Below are positions 45,834 through 54,084 of a DNA stretch of 64,000 nucleotides, one piece after another. Source of the DNA: Achromobacter xylosoxidans (lineage in GTDB: Bacteria; Pseudomonadota; Gammaproteobacteria; Burkholderiales; Burkholderiaceae_B); the NCBI RefSeq assembly GCF_014490035.1, contig NZ_CP061008.1:3720001-3784000 (forward strand). The letters run 5' to 3'. Position 1 is the stretch's first letter; each line of letters begins with the position of its first letter. A model generated the notes under the pieces. The model searched no databases. It had not been told where the DNA came from and saw only the letters and a list, made by a program, of their open reading frames with translations. Made by a program: the position numbers and the translations under genes.

Positions 45834-46526
45834 ATGTCCGCCACCCGCCTGCCCCGCAAATTCTGCGCCGCGCTGGCCGCCGCCTGCGGCCTCTTGGGCG
45901 CCGCCTCGGCCAGCGCCGCCGAAACCGCCTTCGTCATTCCGCCCCCGGCCCTGGACCAGCCCGCGGCCGCCGCTCCGCAAAAGGCCGTCATCGCCGGCGG
46001 TTGCTTCTGGGGCGTGCAAGCCGTGTTCCAGCACGTCAAGGGGGTGAGCTCGGCCGTCTCCGGCTACGCCGGCGGCCAGGCGTCCACCGCCAATTACGAC
46101 ACCGTCAGCGGAGGACGCAGCGGTCACGCCGAAGCGGTCGAGATCACCTACGACCCCGCCCAGGTCAGCTACGGCCAGCTGCTGCAGATCTATTTCTCGG
46201 TGGCCCACGACCCCACCCAGCTCAACCGCCAGGGTCCGGACACCGGCACCCAGTACCGCTCCGCGGTCTTCCCCGCGAACGACGACCAGCGCAAGGTGGC
46301 CGAGGCCTACATCGCGCAACTGAACAAGACCGGCGTCTATCCCAAGGCGCTTGCCACGACGATAGAACCGCTGAAGGCCTTCTACCCCGCCGAGGACTAC
46401 CACCAGGACTATCTCGTGCGCCATCCGTACAGCATGTACATCATGGTGAACGACGTGCCCAAGGTCGAGAACCTGGCGAAGACGTTTCCGCAGCGCTATC
46501 GGGACAAGCCCGTACTGGTGAACTGA
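45834..46526 (+). CDS. msrA: peptide-methionine (S)-S-oxide reductase, exported
   Basis: This 230-residue MsrA has a signal peptide (KFCAALAAACGLLGAASASA) and the catalytic GGCFWGVQAVFQ motif. Later family segments are GHAEAVEITYDP, the YFSVAHDPTQLNRQGPD region and QDYL near the end. It reduces the S form of methionine sulfoxide, complementing MsrB. AGGAGA before ATG 45834 sets the start. It closes the periplasmic methionine-repair operon. Confidence 0.93.
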   Translation: MSATRLPRKFCAALAAACGLLGAASASAAETAFVIPPPALDQPAAAAPQKAVIAGGCFWGVQAVFQHVKGVSSAVSGYAGGQASTANYDTVSGGRSGHAEAVEITYDPAQVSYGQLLQIYFSVAHDPTQLNRQGPDTGTQYRSAVFPANDDQRKVAEAYIAQLNKTGVYPKALATTIEPLKAFYPAEDYHQDYLVRHPYSMYIMVNDVPKVENLAKTFPQRYRDKPVLVN

Positions 46527-46989
46527 AAACGATAGATGGAGCCGGCCGCGCGGAATGAAGTCGGCCGCGCGCCAGGCTACGAAGCTCTCATCTCCTTCTT
46601 TTCCTGCGTCTCCGTTTTTCTCCACCGTAATGCGACTTGATGGCGAGAAACGTGCCCGTACCCAACGCCGGGAGTTTGAACGCACCGAAGACTACAGGAC
46701 CCGAAGATTCATCATTTCCTCAAAATACTGCTTCAGCAGCTTCATTTGCCGCTCGTGGGCCAGGCAAAGACAAGCAGCAGGTACCGTAGACGGAAACCGT
46801 AGACGCTTCCCATGCCTACACCTAATGGTTGCCTGAAAAATGGCAATGCTGAAAGAGGTTGAAAATGGGCAGAGTGAGCGCCAAACTCCCACAAGCCGTC
46901 AAATTTTGCCGTCGAACACCATACAATTTGTTGAACTGTTCGATTTGTACGCATTGGACTTGAACCGCTCGGCACAACCCCGTACCCAC
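46527..46989. other. 463-bp region without a supported gene, lower GC
   Basis: GC content drops here, especially from about 46600 on, compared with both sides. Short frames exist on both strands but none has a ribosome site or recognisable motif. GTAGACG occurs twice in the stretch 46789-46808. The last part should hold the promoter of the LysR gene. It may be the scar of a past insertion. Confidence 0.5.
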
Positions 46990-47997
46990 ATGTTCCAACT
47001 ACGACAGCTAAAGATCTTCGTCGCGGCGATGGAAACGCTGAGCTTCACGAAAGCCGCCAAACAGGTGCATCTGTCCCAACCCAGCGTTACGGAACAGATA
47101 CGGGCGCTGGAAGAGAGCGTCGGCCAGGCGCTGTTCGTCCGCCAGAACAATCGCCTGCAGCCCACCCCGGCCGCAGAGAGATTGGCCATTCGAGCGCGCG
47201 AATTGCTTGCGCGGGCCGATGACGCCTTCCGGGAAGTCCGCGAAAACGTCGGCGATTCGGGCGGCACGATCCGGGTCGCCGCGCCGCAGACTTTGTGCAC
47301 CAGTGTGTTGGTTCCGCAACTGCTGCGCTTTGCCGGCATGCAGCCCGGAACGCAGGTTGCGGTCCAGGAAAAAAACTCCATGGCAACCGCCCAGGCGGTG
47401 CTCGATGGGACGGCCGACCTTGGTCTGGTGCACGGATGGCCGGAAAACGACGCCGACCTTCGGGTGGAAGCCATTGCGCGGGACATGCCGGTGGTCGTGA
47501 TGCCCCCAGGGCATCCGCTATGCCAGGCTGCTGACATCAAGGCCGACGCGCTTGCCGCGTTTCCGCTGGTTGTCACGATGGAAGGCTGCCGGTATCGGGC
47601 ATACCTGGAGGCCGTGCTGCAGGAAGCCCCGGCGCAGCCGCGTATCCGCGGTGTCGCCGAGAGCGTACCGGCCTTGATACAGATGGTGTCCGCAGGCCTC
47701 GGGGTATCGATCCTGCCGCGGATGGCCATGGATCCCGCATTAACAACGGCAGGCGTCCAGTGGCGGCCATTGTCCACTGCGGGAGCCGGTCTTCCCATCT
47801 GCCTGCTCATCTTGCACCGAACGCCTACGCGCCAGGTGGCCGCCTTTATCGAGATGATCCGCCTCGCGGCGGCCGCCTCAGACGAGCCGATGGCCGCCAT
47901 CGACATGCAGCACGGTACCGGTCGTGTAGCCATTGCCGATCAGGAAGCCGATGGCATCCGCGATATCGCTGCCAGCACCGACTCGGCCCACGGGTAG
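46990..47997 (+). CDS. LysR family transcriptional regulator with an extended C-terminus
   Basis: The 335-residue regulator has the usual LysR start (MFQLRQLKIFVAAMETLSFT, KAAKQVHLSQPSVTEQIRAL) and effector domain. The frame opens at 46840, but ATG 46990 begins at the conserved residues. The normal LysR fold ends near AAAASDEP; the last 35 or so residues are read from DNA that also encodes the end of the convergent SDR gene, a 120-bp overlap. The tail is probably a by-product of losing the original stop. Target unknown, possibly the SDR gene. Confidence 0.82.
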   Translation: MFQLRQLKIFVAAMETLSFTKAAKQVHLSQPSVTEQIRALEESVGQALFVRQNNRLQPTPAAERLAIRARELLARADDAFREVRENVGDSGGTIRVAAPQTLCTSVLVPQLLRFAGMQPGTQVAVQEKNSMATAQAVLDGTADLGLVHGWPENDADLRVEAIARDMPVVVMPPGHPLCQAADIKADALAAFPLVVTMEGCRYRAYLEAVLQEAPAQPRIRGVAESVPALIQMVSAGLGVSILPRMAMDPALTTAGVQWRPLSTAGAGLPICLLILHRTPTRQVAAFIEMIRLAAAASDEPMAAIDMQHGTGRVAIADQEADGIRDIAASTDSAHG

Positions 47998-48612
47998 CCG
48001 CTCGGCCATCGACGCCAAAAGCGGTCCGCTGTCGGCGCCGGCCACGTCATTCCAGATGGGCGTATCCACCCAGCCCGGCGATACGGCATTGATCCGCAAC
48101 GGCGCAAGCTCGACCGCCATGGCGCGCACCACACCCTCCAACGCGGCATTGATCGCGGCCACGGCGATGCCCTTCGGCCGGGGACGGTAGGCGGCAATGC
48201 CGGAAGTCAGGGTGATGGAACCGTGCGCCGCCATGCGCTGGGCGCCATGCTTGGCCAGCAGGATCGGCGCGACGACCTTCGAGCGGATGGCCCGGTCGAG
48301 CGCGTCCAGCGAGAGGTTCGCTAGCAGCTCATAGGCGCCGCGTATGTCGGCAGCCGTGCAGACCAGATGATCCACCCGGCCTGATTCTTCAAACAGCCGT
48401 TGCACTTGCGCTTCACTCGTCACATCCGCCTGGTGCAGGCGCGGCGCGCCAAACGCTCGCAACTGCTCCCGCGCCGCCTCGAGCTTGCCGCGGGATCTGC
48501 CCACGATCAGCACCTCGCAGTGCATGCCCAGCAATCGCTCGCTGACGGCCAGCCCCATGCCGGAACTACCGCCGACCACCACAACCCGTTGCCCCGCAAG
48601 ACCGTTGCCCAT
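47878..48612 (-). CDS. short-chain dehydrogenase/reductase family protein with degenerate active site
   Basis: A 244-residue Rossmann protein with the NAD(P) motif VVVGGSSGMGLAVSERLLG and an Arg-rich NADP-type segment VGRSRGK. The catalytic serine is in TLTSG, but the usual YxxxK thirteen residues later is replaced: AVAAINAALEG has Ala where Tyr and Ile where Lys are expected. The end GTVLHVDGGHRLV is normal. AAGGA seven bases before the ATG at 48612 decides the start. It may be a non-catalytic or altered SDR. Its 3' end overlaps the LysR gene by 120 bp. Confidence 0.83.
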   Translation of the reverse strand: MGNGLAGQRVVVVGGSSGMGLAVSERLLGMHCEVLIVGRSRGKLEAAREQLRAFGAPRLHQADVTSEAQVQRLFEESGRVDHLVCTAADIRGAYELLANLSLDALDRAIRSKVVAPILLAKHGAQRMAAHGSITLTSGIAAYRPRPKGIAVAAINAALEGVVRAMAVELAPLRINAVSPGWVDTPIWNDVAGADSGPLLASMAERLPVGRVGAGSDIADAIGFLIGNGYTTGTVLHVDGGHRLV

Positions 48613-48873
48613 GCTCATTTCCTTGAAATACGTGTTTGGAGTAAGCGATGGTGGCGTTACGCGCTGCCGGGCGCCAGCAGGAATGTTTGATTGAGGCATC
48701 GGCTAGCCCGATGCTCGCGCGGGCGTGCCGTTGGCCAACCTGTGCGGTGACATCGGCCGCAGCCGGACATACCGCAGTGCTCAACGGCGCCGTCGGCGGC
48801 GGCGCGACGCTGGGCGGTATCATGCTGGCCAAGACCGGCGTTGCCGGCAAACGAGTCCAGGAGAAGTACAGCA

Positions 48874-49374
48874 GTGAACGATACCCACATTCCGGAAACG
48901 GAAGCCCCCGACGACCGCAAAGAACAGCTGCCCACGCTGTGGCGCGATGACGGCTGGACCGCCCGGATCATCAAGAACGAGGAAGACGACGGCTGGGCCG
49001 TGGAGATGACCATGGACGGAGAAGCCGAGCCCGCGCTGGTCGGCCCATGGACCATGGGCCGCGACAAGAAAAACCCCAAGCCGCTCGACTCCCCGGCCTT
49101 CATCACCCTGGTCAAGACCGCCCGGGAAGTCCTGCGCCGTCACGAGCAGCAATTGCACGCGACGCTGCACAAGAGCGTGAAGATCGACGCCGCCGCGGGC
49201 CGCCTGACCATCAAGCTGGATATCGTTCCCGACGAAGACGAGCCCTACGCCGTGTTGAGCGCCTACGACGAGTCCGGCGAACAATTGGCGCGGACCCAGG
49301 TCGCGCCGACGTACAAGCTGAGCGTGCAGCGCGCCTCGGAGTGGGCCAGCGGCGGCTTCGGCAAGCACGGCTGA
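48874..49374 (+). CDS. conserved hypothetical protein
   Basis: A 166-residue acidic, soluble protein with no signal peptide or membrane span and no motif I recognise. It has a run LWRDDGWTARIIKNEEDDGW near the start and a regular alternation later (GRLTIKLDIVPDEDEPYAVL) suggesting beta structure. GTG 48874 follows an AGGAG box by ten bases; a TTG at 48841 in frame lacks one. It ends at a strong terminator shared with the convergent Dps gene. Confidence 0.65.
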   Translation: MNDTHIPETEAPDDRKEQLPTLWRDDGWTARIIKNEEDDGWAVEMTMDGEAEPALVGPWTMGRDKKNPKPLDSPAFITLVKTAREVLRRHEQQLHATLHKSVKIDAAAGRLTIKLDIVPDEDEPYAVLSAYDESGEQLARTQVAPTYKLSVQRASEWASGGFGKHG

Positions 49375-49430
49375 TACGCGGCGCTGACAAGCACCGGCTG
49401 CTGGCCGCTGCGGCGCCCGCGCGCAAAAGC

Positions 49431-49460
49431 AAAGCTGGCCACGTCAACGCGGCCAGCTTT
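49431..49460. terminator. bidirectional terminator between the hypothetical gene and dps
   Basis: AAAGCTGGCC and GGCCAGCTTT form a perfect 10-bp stem around a 10-base loop in the gap between two convergent genes. The A and T ends suit termination both ways. Confidence 0.75.
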
Positions 49461-49490
49461 GTCCCACTGAATCAAACCATCGCGGCCGGC

Positions 49491-50042
49491 TCAATGCCCG
49501 GTCGAATCCCCTTCCCGGCTGGCTTCGAACAGGAACCAGGTGCGCCGTTCGGTCTCGTCGATCCAGTTCTCGATCAGGCTGGAGCTGGCGATGTCGCGGT
49601 GTTCATCGGTGATGTTGTGCGCTTCGCGCAACGCCGCCGCCAGGACCTTGTTGTCCTCGCGCAGCTCGGCCAGCATGTCCAGCGGCTGCACGTAATCCGC
49701 ATCGTTGTCCGAGATACGCTGCGAGCGCGCGATGTGTCCGATGGACCGCAGCGTCGTGCCGCCGATCTTGCGGATGCGCTCGGCGATGGGATCCGTCATG
49801 GCGAACAGCTGGTCGCCCTGCTCGTCCAGCAGCAGGTGGTAATCCCGGAAATGGGGGCCGCTGACGTGCCAATGAAAGTTCTTGGTCTTGAGATACAGCG
49901 CGAACACGTCGGCGAGTATCTGGTTCAGCGCGGCGGAAATATCCCTGGTGGCCGCCGACGCCAGGTCGGTCGGCGTCGCCAGCGGGCGCTTGCGGCGCTC
50001 TTTCAGGGCTTTGGTGGTCTTCTCATCCAGTTTCTTGGCCAT
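49491..50042 (-). CDS. dps: Dps family DNA-protection/ferritin-like protein
   Basis: The 183-residue protein has the Dps ferroxidase signature: KTKNFHWHVSGPHFRDYHLL, then DEQGDQLFAMTDPIAERIR. The N-terminus is Lys/Arg-rich (MAKKLDEKTTKALKERRKRP), typical of Dps that bind DNA. AGGAG nine bases before the ATG at 50042 sets the start; a TTG at 50051 is in frame. Dps uses peroxide to oxidise and store iron and shields DNA. Confidence 0.9.
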   Translation of the reverse strand: MAKKLDEKTTKALKERRKRPLATPTDLASAATRDISAALNQILADVFALYLKTKNFHWHVSGPHFRDYHLLLDEQGDQLFAMTDPIAERIRKIGGTTLRSIGHIARSQRISDNDADYVQPLDMLAELREDNKVLAAALREAHNITDEHRDIASSSLIENWIDETERRTWFLFEASREGDSTGH

Positions 50043-50235
50043 GGGTCGCAACTCCTAGGAATGATGGTGAAAACGCACGCGCGGCGCCAGGCTTGCTTGC
50101 GCCGCGACTTCGCTAGCGTAAATCCGCCCGCGCTTTTTTGCCAATGTCCTGGATCAAGGCGCTCCCCCTTTCTGAAATCCGGTCCGGCTAGGAGTATGCT
50201 ACGGCGCGTCAATTCAGCCGGATCCCTTCATCGCC

Positions 50236-51411
50236 ATGCGCGGCAATCCCGACACCAGGCAAGGCGCCATCGCCCTGCACGGGTTTTACTTCCTGTACTA
50301 CGGCCTGCAGGGAGTCAGCATTCCCTTCCTGCCCCTATGGTTCGCCAGCCGCGGCCTGGATCCCGCCGTCATCGGCCTGATCGTCGCCACGTCCTTCCTG
50401 CCCAAGATCCTGTCCACGCCCGTGGTCGCCCACGTCGCCGACCAGACCGGCCGCGCGCACGCCCTGATCGCCGCGGCGCTGGCGGCGTCGCTGGCGCTGT
50501 TCGTCTGCTATCCGTTCAGCAGCACGCCCGGCTGGCTGCTGGCCATCACCCTGCTGCTCAATGCCGTCTTCCCGGCGGTATTGCCGCTGATGGACCGCAT
50601 GGCCATCGCCAGCGGCCGGGGCCAAGGCAGTTCCTACACGGTCATGCGCGCCTGCGGCTCGCTGGGCTTTGCCGTGGTCACCGTGATCGGCGGCTACCTG
50701 ATCAAGACCTTTGACGCCAACTGGGTGATGTGGCTGTCCATCCTCCTCATCATCGCCTGCCTGGCTTGCGTGCGGCTGCTGCCCCGGGCGGCACGCCCCA
50801 CTCCCGACGAGGCGCCCGCGCCAGCGGCGCGCCTGCCCATGCTCGAGGTCCTGCGCGACCGCCCGCTGCTCATGTGCATCGCGGCGGCCTCGCTGGTCCA
50901 GGCCAGCAACGGCTTTCTCTATTCCTATTCCACGCTGTACTGGACCGCCAGCGGCCTGTCGACTTCGCTGATTTCCATGCTGTGGGTGGTGGGCGTGGCC
51001 AGCGAGGTCCTGTTCTTCTTCCTGGCGCCCCGCATCCTGGCGCGCACGGGCGCGCAATGGCTGATCCTGGCGTCCGCCGTCATGACCGCGATCCGCTGGA
51101 CCGGGCTCTCCGCCACTACCGATCCCACGCTGATCGCGGCGCTGCAGCTGCTGCAGTGCTTCACATTGGCCGGCAACAACGCCGCCATCATGTGGTACAT
51201 CACCCGGCACGTGCCCGCGGCGATCAAGACCTCGGCGATCGCGCTTTACGCCTTGCTGTCGGGCGGAGTCTTCATGTTCGCCAGCATCCAGCTGGGCGGC
51301 GCGCTGTATCGCAGCTATGCGCCGGGAGGGTTCCTGGTGATGGCGTTGTGCGCTGTCGGCGCGGTGCCGCTGGTGATTTATGCGGAGAAGCTGCGCAGGA
51401 AGGCCGCCTGA
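50236..51411 (+). CDS. MFS transporter (HcaT/LacY-like group)
   Basis: A 391-residue permease with about 12 membrane spans. It begins IALHGFYFLYYGLQGVSIPF and has the loop LPLMDRMAIASGRGQGSSYT with the RxRxxGSxG-like segment (VMRACGSLGFAVVTVIGGYL) of 3-phenylpropionate-type MFS carriers. Substrate unknown. No strong ribosome site is seen before ATG 50236. It converges on the CstA operon and shares the terminator region. Confidence 0.85.
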   Translation: MRGNPDTRQGAIALHGFYFLYYGLQGVSIPFLPLWFASRGLDPAVIGLIVATSFLPKILSTPVVAHVADQTGRAHALIAAALAASLALFVCYPFSSTPGWLLAITLLLNAVFPAVLPLMDRMAIASGRGQGSSYTVMRACGSLGFAVVTVIGGYLIKTFDANWVMWLSILLIIACLACVRLLPRAARPTPDEAPAPAARLPMLEVLRDRPLLMCIAAASLVQASNGFLYSYSTLYWTASGLSTSLISMLWVVGVASEVLFFFLAPRILARTGAQWLILASAVMTAIRWTGLSATTDPTLIAALQLLQCFTLAGNNAAIMWYITRHVPAAIKTSAIALYALLSGGVFMFASIQLGGALYRSYAPGGFLVMALCAVGAVPLVIYAEKLRRKAA

Positions 51412-51422
51412 CCAGAAGCCGG

Positions 51423-51448
51423 AAAAAAAAGGCCTCGCAAGCGAGGCC
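51423..51448 (-). terminator. intrinsic terminator of the cstA operon
   Basis: Read on the minus strand, GGCCTCGC-TT-GCGAGGCC is followed by eight T residues. It lies 6 bp after the stop of the small CstA-partner gene and is a textbook intrinsic terminator. Confidence 0.9.
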
Positions 51449-51454
51449 TCTTCG

Positions 51455-51667
51455 TCAGCAGCAGCCGATCCGCTTCTTCCCGCCATAGCGCGCGTCCTGC
51501 CGCTCGCGGAAAAATGCTTCGTAGCTCATCGGTTCCTGGTCCGGGTGCGTGCGCCGCATGTGGGCCACATACGTTTCGTAGTCCGGCACGCCGACCATCA
51601 GCCGGAGCGTCTGCCCCAGGTAGCGGCCGGCGGCGCCGGCCGCGGAACTCATGTTCGTAAACAGCAT
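51455..51667 (-). CDS. YbdD/YjiX family small protein, CstA partner
   Basis: A 70-residue protein with the family core RLMVGVPDYETYVAHMRRTH and PMSYEAFFRERQDARYG, ending in two cysteines. GGGAG seven bases before the ATG at 51667 supports the start. Such proteins follow cstA/btsT genes and are needed for pyruvate uptake by the larger partner in Escherichia coli. It is 20 bp after cstA. Confidence 0.9.
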   Translation of the reverse strand: MLFTNMSSAAGAAGRYLGQTLRLMVGVPDYETYVAHMRRTHPDQEPMSYEAFFRERQDARYGGKKRIGCC

Positions 51668-51687
51668 GCGTCGTCTCCCTGCTGCGC

Positions 51688-53769
51688 TCAGTCCGCGCCG
51701 GCGGCAACCGGCAGCATTTCGTAAGGCATTTCGCGGGCGGTGGGCTTGTTCTCGTTGCGCGCGCGCTGCACCGAACGCAGGCCGAACACCACGATGCTCA
51801 CCACCACGAAGATGAAGATCGCGCACAGGCCGGCGTTGATGTAGTCGTTCAACACCACGCGCGACATCTCGCCCAGGGACTTGGCCGGGGCCAGGACCTT
51901 GCCTTCGGCGATGGCCGCGTTGTACTTGTCGGCGTGCGCCAGGAAGCTGACGCGCGGGTCGGCGTGGAACAGCTTCTGCCAGCCGGCGGTCAGCGTGCAT
52001 GCCAGCAGCCACAGGGTCGGCAGCACCGTGACCCAGGCGTAGCGGTCGCGCTTCATCTTGAACAGCACCACGGTACCCAGCGTCAGCGCGATCGCGGCCA
52101 GCATCTGGTTGGCGATGCCGAACAACGGCCACAGCGTGTTGATGCCGCCCAGCGGATCGACCACGCCCTGGTACAGGAAGTAGCCCCAGGCCGCCACGCA
52201 CAGGCCGGTGGCGATCAGGTTGGCGGGCAGCGAGTCGGTGCGCTTGAGCGACGGGGCGAAGGTGCCCAGCAGGTCTTGCAGCATGAAGCGGCCCGCGCGG
52301 GTGCCGGCGTCGACAGCGGTCAGGATGAAGAGCGCTTCGAACAGGATGGCGAAGTGGTACCAGAAGGCCATCATGCTCGGGCCGCCGATGGCCTGGTGCA
52401 GGATGTGCGCCATGCCCACGGCCAGCGTAGGCGCGCCGCCGGCGCGCGAGATGATCGTGCTTTCGCCCACGTCCTTGGCGGTCTGGATCAGATCCGCGGG
52501 CGTCACCACGAAGCCCCAGCTGGAGACCACCTGGGCCACCTGGTCGGGCGTGGTGCCGATCACGGCCGCCGGGCTGTTCATGGCGTAGTAGATGCCCGGC
52601 TCGATCACGCAAGCCGCCACCAGCGCCATGATGGCGACGAAGGATTCCATCAGCATGCCGCCGTAACCGATGTAGCGGGCCTGGGTTTCGTTCTCGATCA
52701 GCTTGGGCGTGGTGCCCGAGGAGATCAGGGCATGGAAGCCCGACACCGCGCCGCAGGCGATGGTGATGAAGAGGAACGGGAACAGGTTGCCCGACCACAC
52801 CGGACCGCTGCCGTCGACGAACTGGGTCAACGCCGGCATCTTCAGCTCGGGCGCGACCACGACAATGCCGATGGCCAGGCCGACGATGGTGCCGATCTTC
52901 AGGAAGGTCGACAGGTAGTCGCGCGGAGCCAGCAGCAGCCACACCGGCAGCACCGACGCGATGAAACCGTAGACGATCAGTATCCAGGTCAGGCCCTTGC
53001 CGTCGAAGTCGAACATGGGGCCGATCACCGGGTGCGCGGCCACGTCCTGGCCGAAGGTGATGGCGGCCATCAGGCCGACGAAGCCGATGATGGACACTTC
53101 GCCGATCTTGCCTGGACGGATATAGCGCAGGTACACGCCCATGAACAGCGCGATGGGGATGGTCGCGGCCACCGTGAAGGTGCCCCAGGGCGAGTGCGTC
53201 AGCGCCTTGACCACGATCAGCGCCAGCACGGCCAGGATGATGACCATGATCATGAAGGCGCCGAACAGCGCGATCACGCCCGGGATCTTGCCCAGTTCGG
53301 ACTTGACCAGGTCACCCAGCGAACGGCCGTCGCGGCGGGTCGAGATGAAGAGGATGGTGAAGTCCTGCACGGCGCCGGCGAACACCACGCCGGCCAGGAT
53401 CCACAGCATGCCCGGCAGATAGCCCATCTGCGCGGCCAGCACCGGGCCCACCAGCGGGCCGGCGCCGGCGATGGCGGCGAAGTGGTGGCCGAACAGCACG
53501 TGCTTGTTGGTGGGCACGTAGTCCAGGCCGTCGTTGTGCTTCCATGCCGGCGTCATGCGCGTCGGATCCAGCTGGAAGACGTTCTTGGCGATGAAGCGGC
53601 TGTAATAACGGTATGCGATCAAGTACACGCATACGGCGGCGATCACCACCCATAGCGCATTGATGGTCTCCCCTCTGGCCAGCGCCACGGTGCCCAGCGC
53701 GAACGCGCCCAGTACCGCAACCGCCAGCCAGACCAGGTGCTGACCCAGTCCCTTACTGCTGGTTTGCAT
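51688..53769 (-). CDS. cstA: carbon starvation protein CstA family (pyruvate/peptide transporter)
   Basis: A 693-residue membrane protein with some 16-18 spans and family segments HFAAIAGAGPLVGPVLAAQM and VPTNKHVLFGHHFAAIAGAG. CstA and BtsT take up pyruvate and possibly peptides. A GAGGAG box precedes the ATG. The divergent gene set at 54085 is a cache-domain two-component system that probably controls it. Confidence 0.93.
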   Translation of the reverse strand: MQTSSKGLGQHLVWLAVAVLGAFALGTVALARGETINALWVVIAAVCVYLIAYRYYSRFIAKNVFQLDPTRMTPAWKHNDGLDYVPTNKHVLFGHHFAAIAGAGPLVGPVLAAQMGYLPGMLWILAGVVFAGAVQDFTILFISTRRDGRSLGDLVKSELGKIPGVIALFGAFMIMVIILAVLALIVVKALTHSPWGTFTVAATIPIALFMGVYLRYIRPGKIGEVSIIGFVGLMAAITFGQDVAAHPVIGPMFDFDGKGLTWILIVYGFIASVLPVWLLLAPRDYLSTFLKIGTIVGLAIGIVVVAPELKMPALTQFVDGSGPVWSGNLFPFLFITIACGAVSGFHALISSGTTPKLIENETQARYIGYGGMLMESFVAIMALVAACVIEPGIYYAMNSPAAVIGTTPDQVAQVVSSWGFVVTPADLIQTAKDVGESTIISRAGGAPTLAVGMAHILHQAIGGPSMMAFWYHFAILFEALFILTAVDAGTRAGRFMLQDLLGTFAPSLKRTDSLPANLIATGLCVAAWGYFLYQGVVDPLGGINTLWPLFGIANQMLAAIALTLGTVVLFKMKRDRYAWVTVLPTLWLLACTLTAGWQKLFHADPRVSFLAHADKYNAAIAEGKVLAPAKSLGEMSRVVLNDYINAGLCAIFIFVVVSIVVFGLRSVQRARNENKPTAREMPYEMLPVAAGAD

Positions 53770-54084
53770 AAGTGCTCCTCTAGCCTCCCGCCATGCTTTT
53801 GGCGTGAAACGCTTTTATCGTCCCGCGGAAGGCAGACTCATTGTTGTGGGGTGGCGGACGCGCGCGCGTCCACGCAGCGCCGTGTCGACGCGGACGCTAG
53901 TATTTCGTTTTGACTACGCAGCAACAAGCGCGAAACTACGCAATTCCGCTACGTGTTACTACGCAATGCGCCGCAACATGATTTGGCGGAAACCGTAAAA
54001 TCACGGCTGAAATTTCCCGATCCTGACTGCGGCAGGCAAAATGCTGCGTCGCAAAATTCGCGTTCGCGCTGATACAAATCCTTC
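53770..54084. promoter_or_regulatory. divergent promoter region with three ACTACGCA repeats
   Basis: The 315-bp gap between cstA and the sensor kinase contains ACTACGCA at 53913, 53935 and 53958, spaced 22 and 23 bp, about two helical turns. These direct repeats are likely binding sites for the adjacent LuxR-type response regulator, placing cstA and possibly the sensor operon under its control. No coding frame in the gap is supported. Confidence 0.55.

Noticed and set aside
46555..46836. 93-codon plus-strand frame in the gap after msrA
   Set aside because: No ribosome site, no motif, and amino-acid composition typical of non-coding sequence.
48648..48950. Short plus-strand frame with a segment like the end of an MFS transporter (NGAVGGGATLGGIMLAKTG)
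   Set aside because: It might be a remnant of a transporter gene, but the similarity is short, there is no other transporter sequence nearby, and it overlaps the start of the hypothetical gene at 48874.
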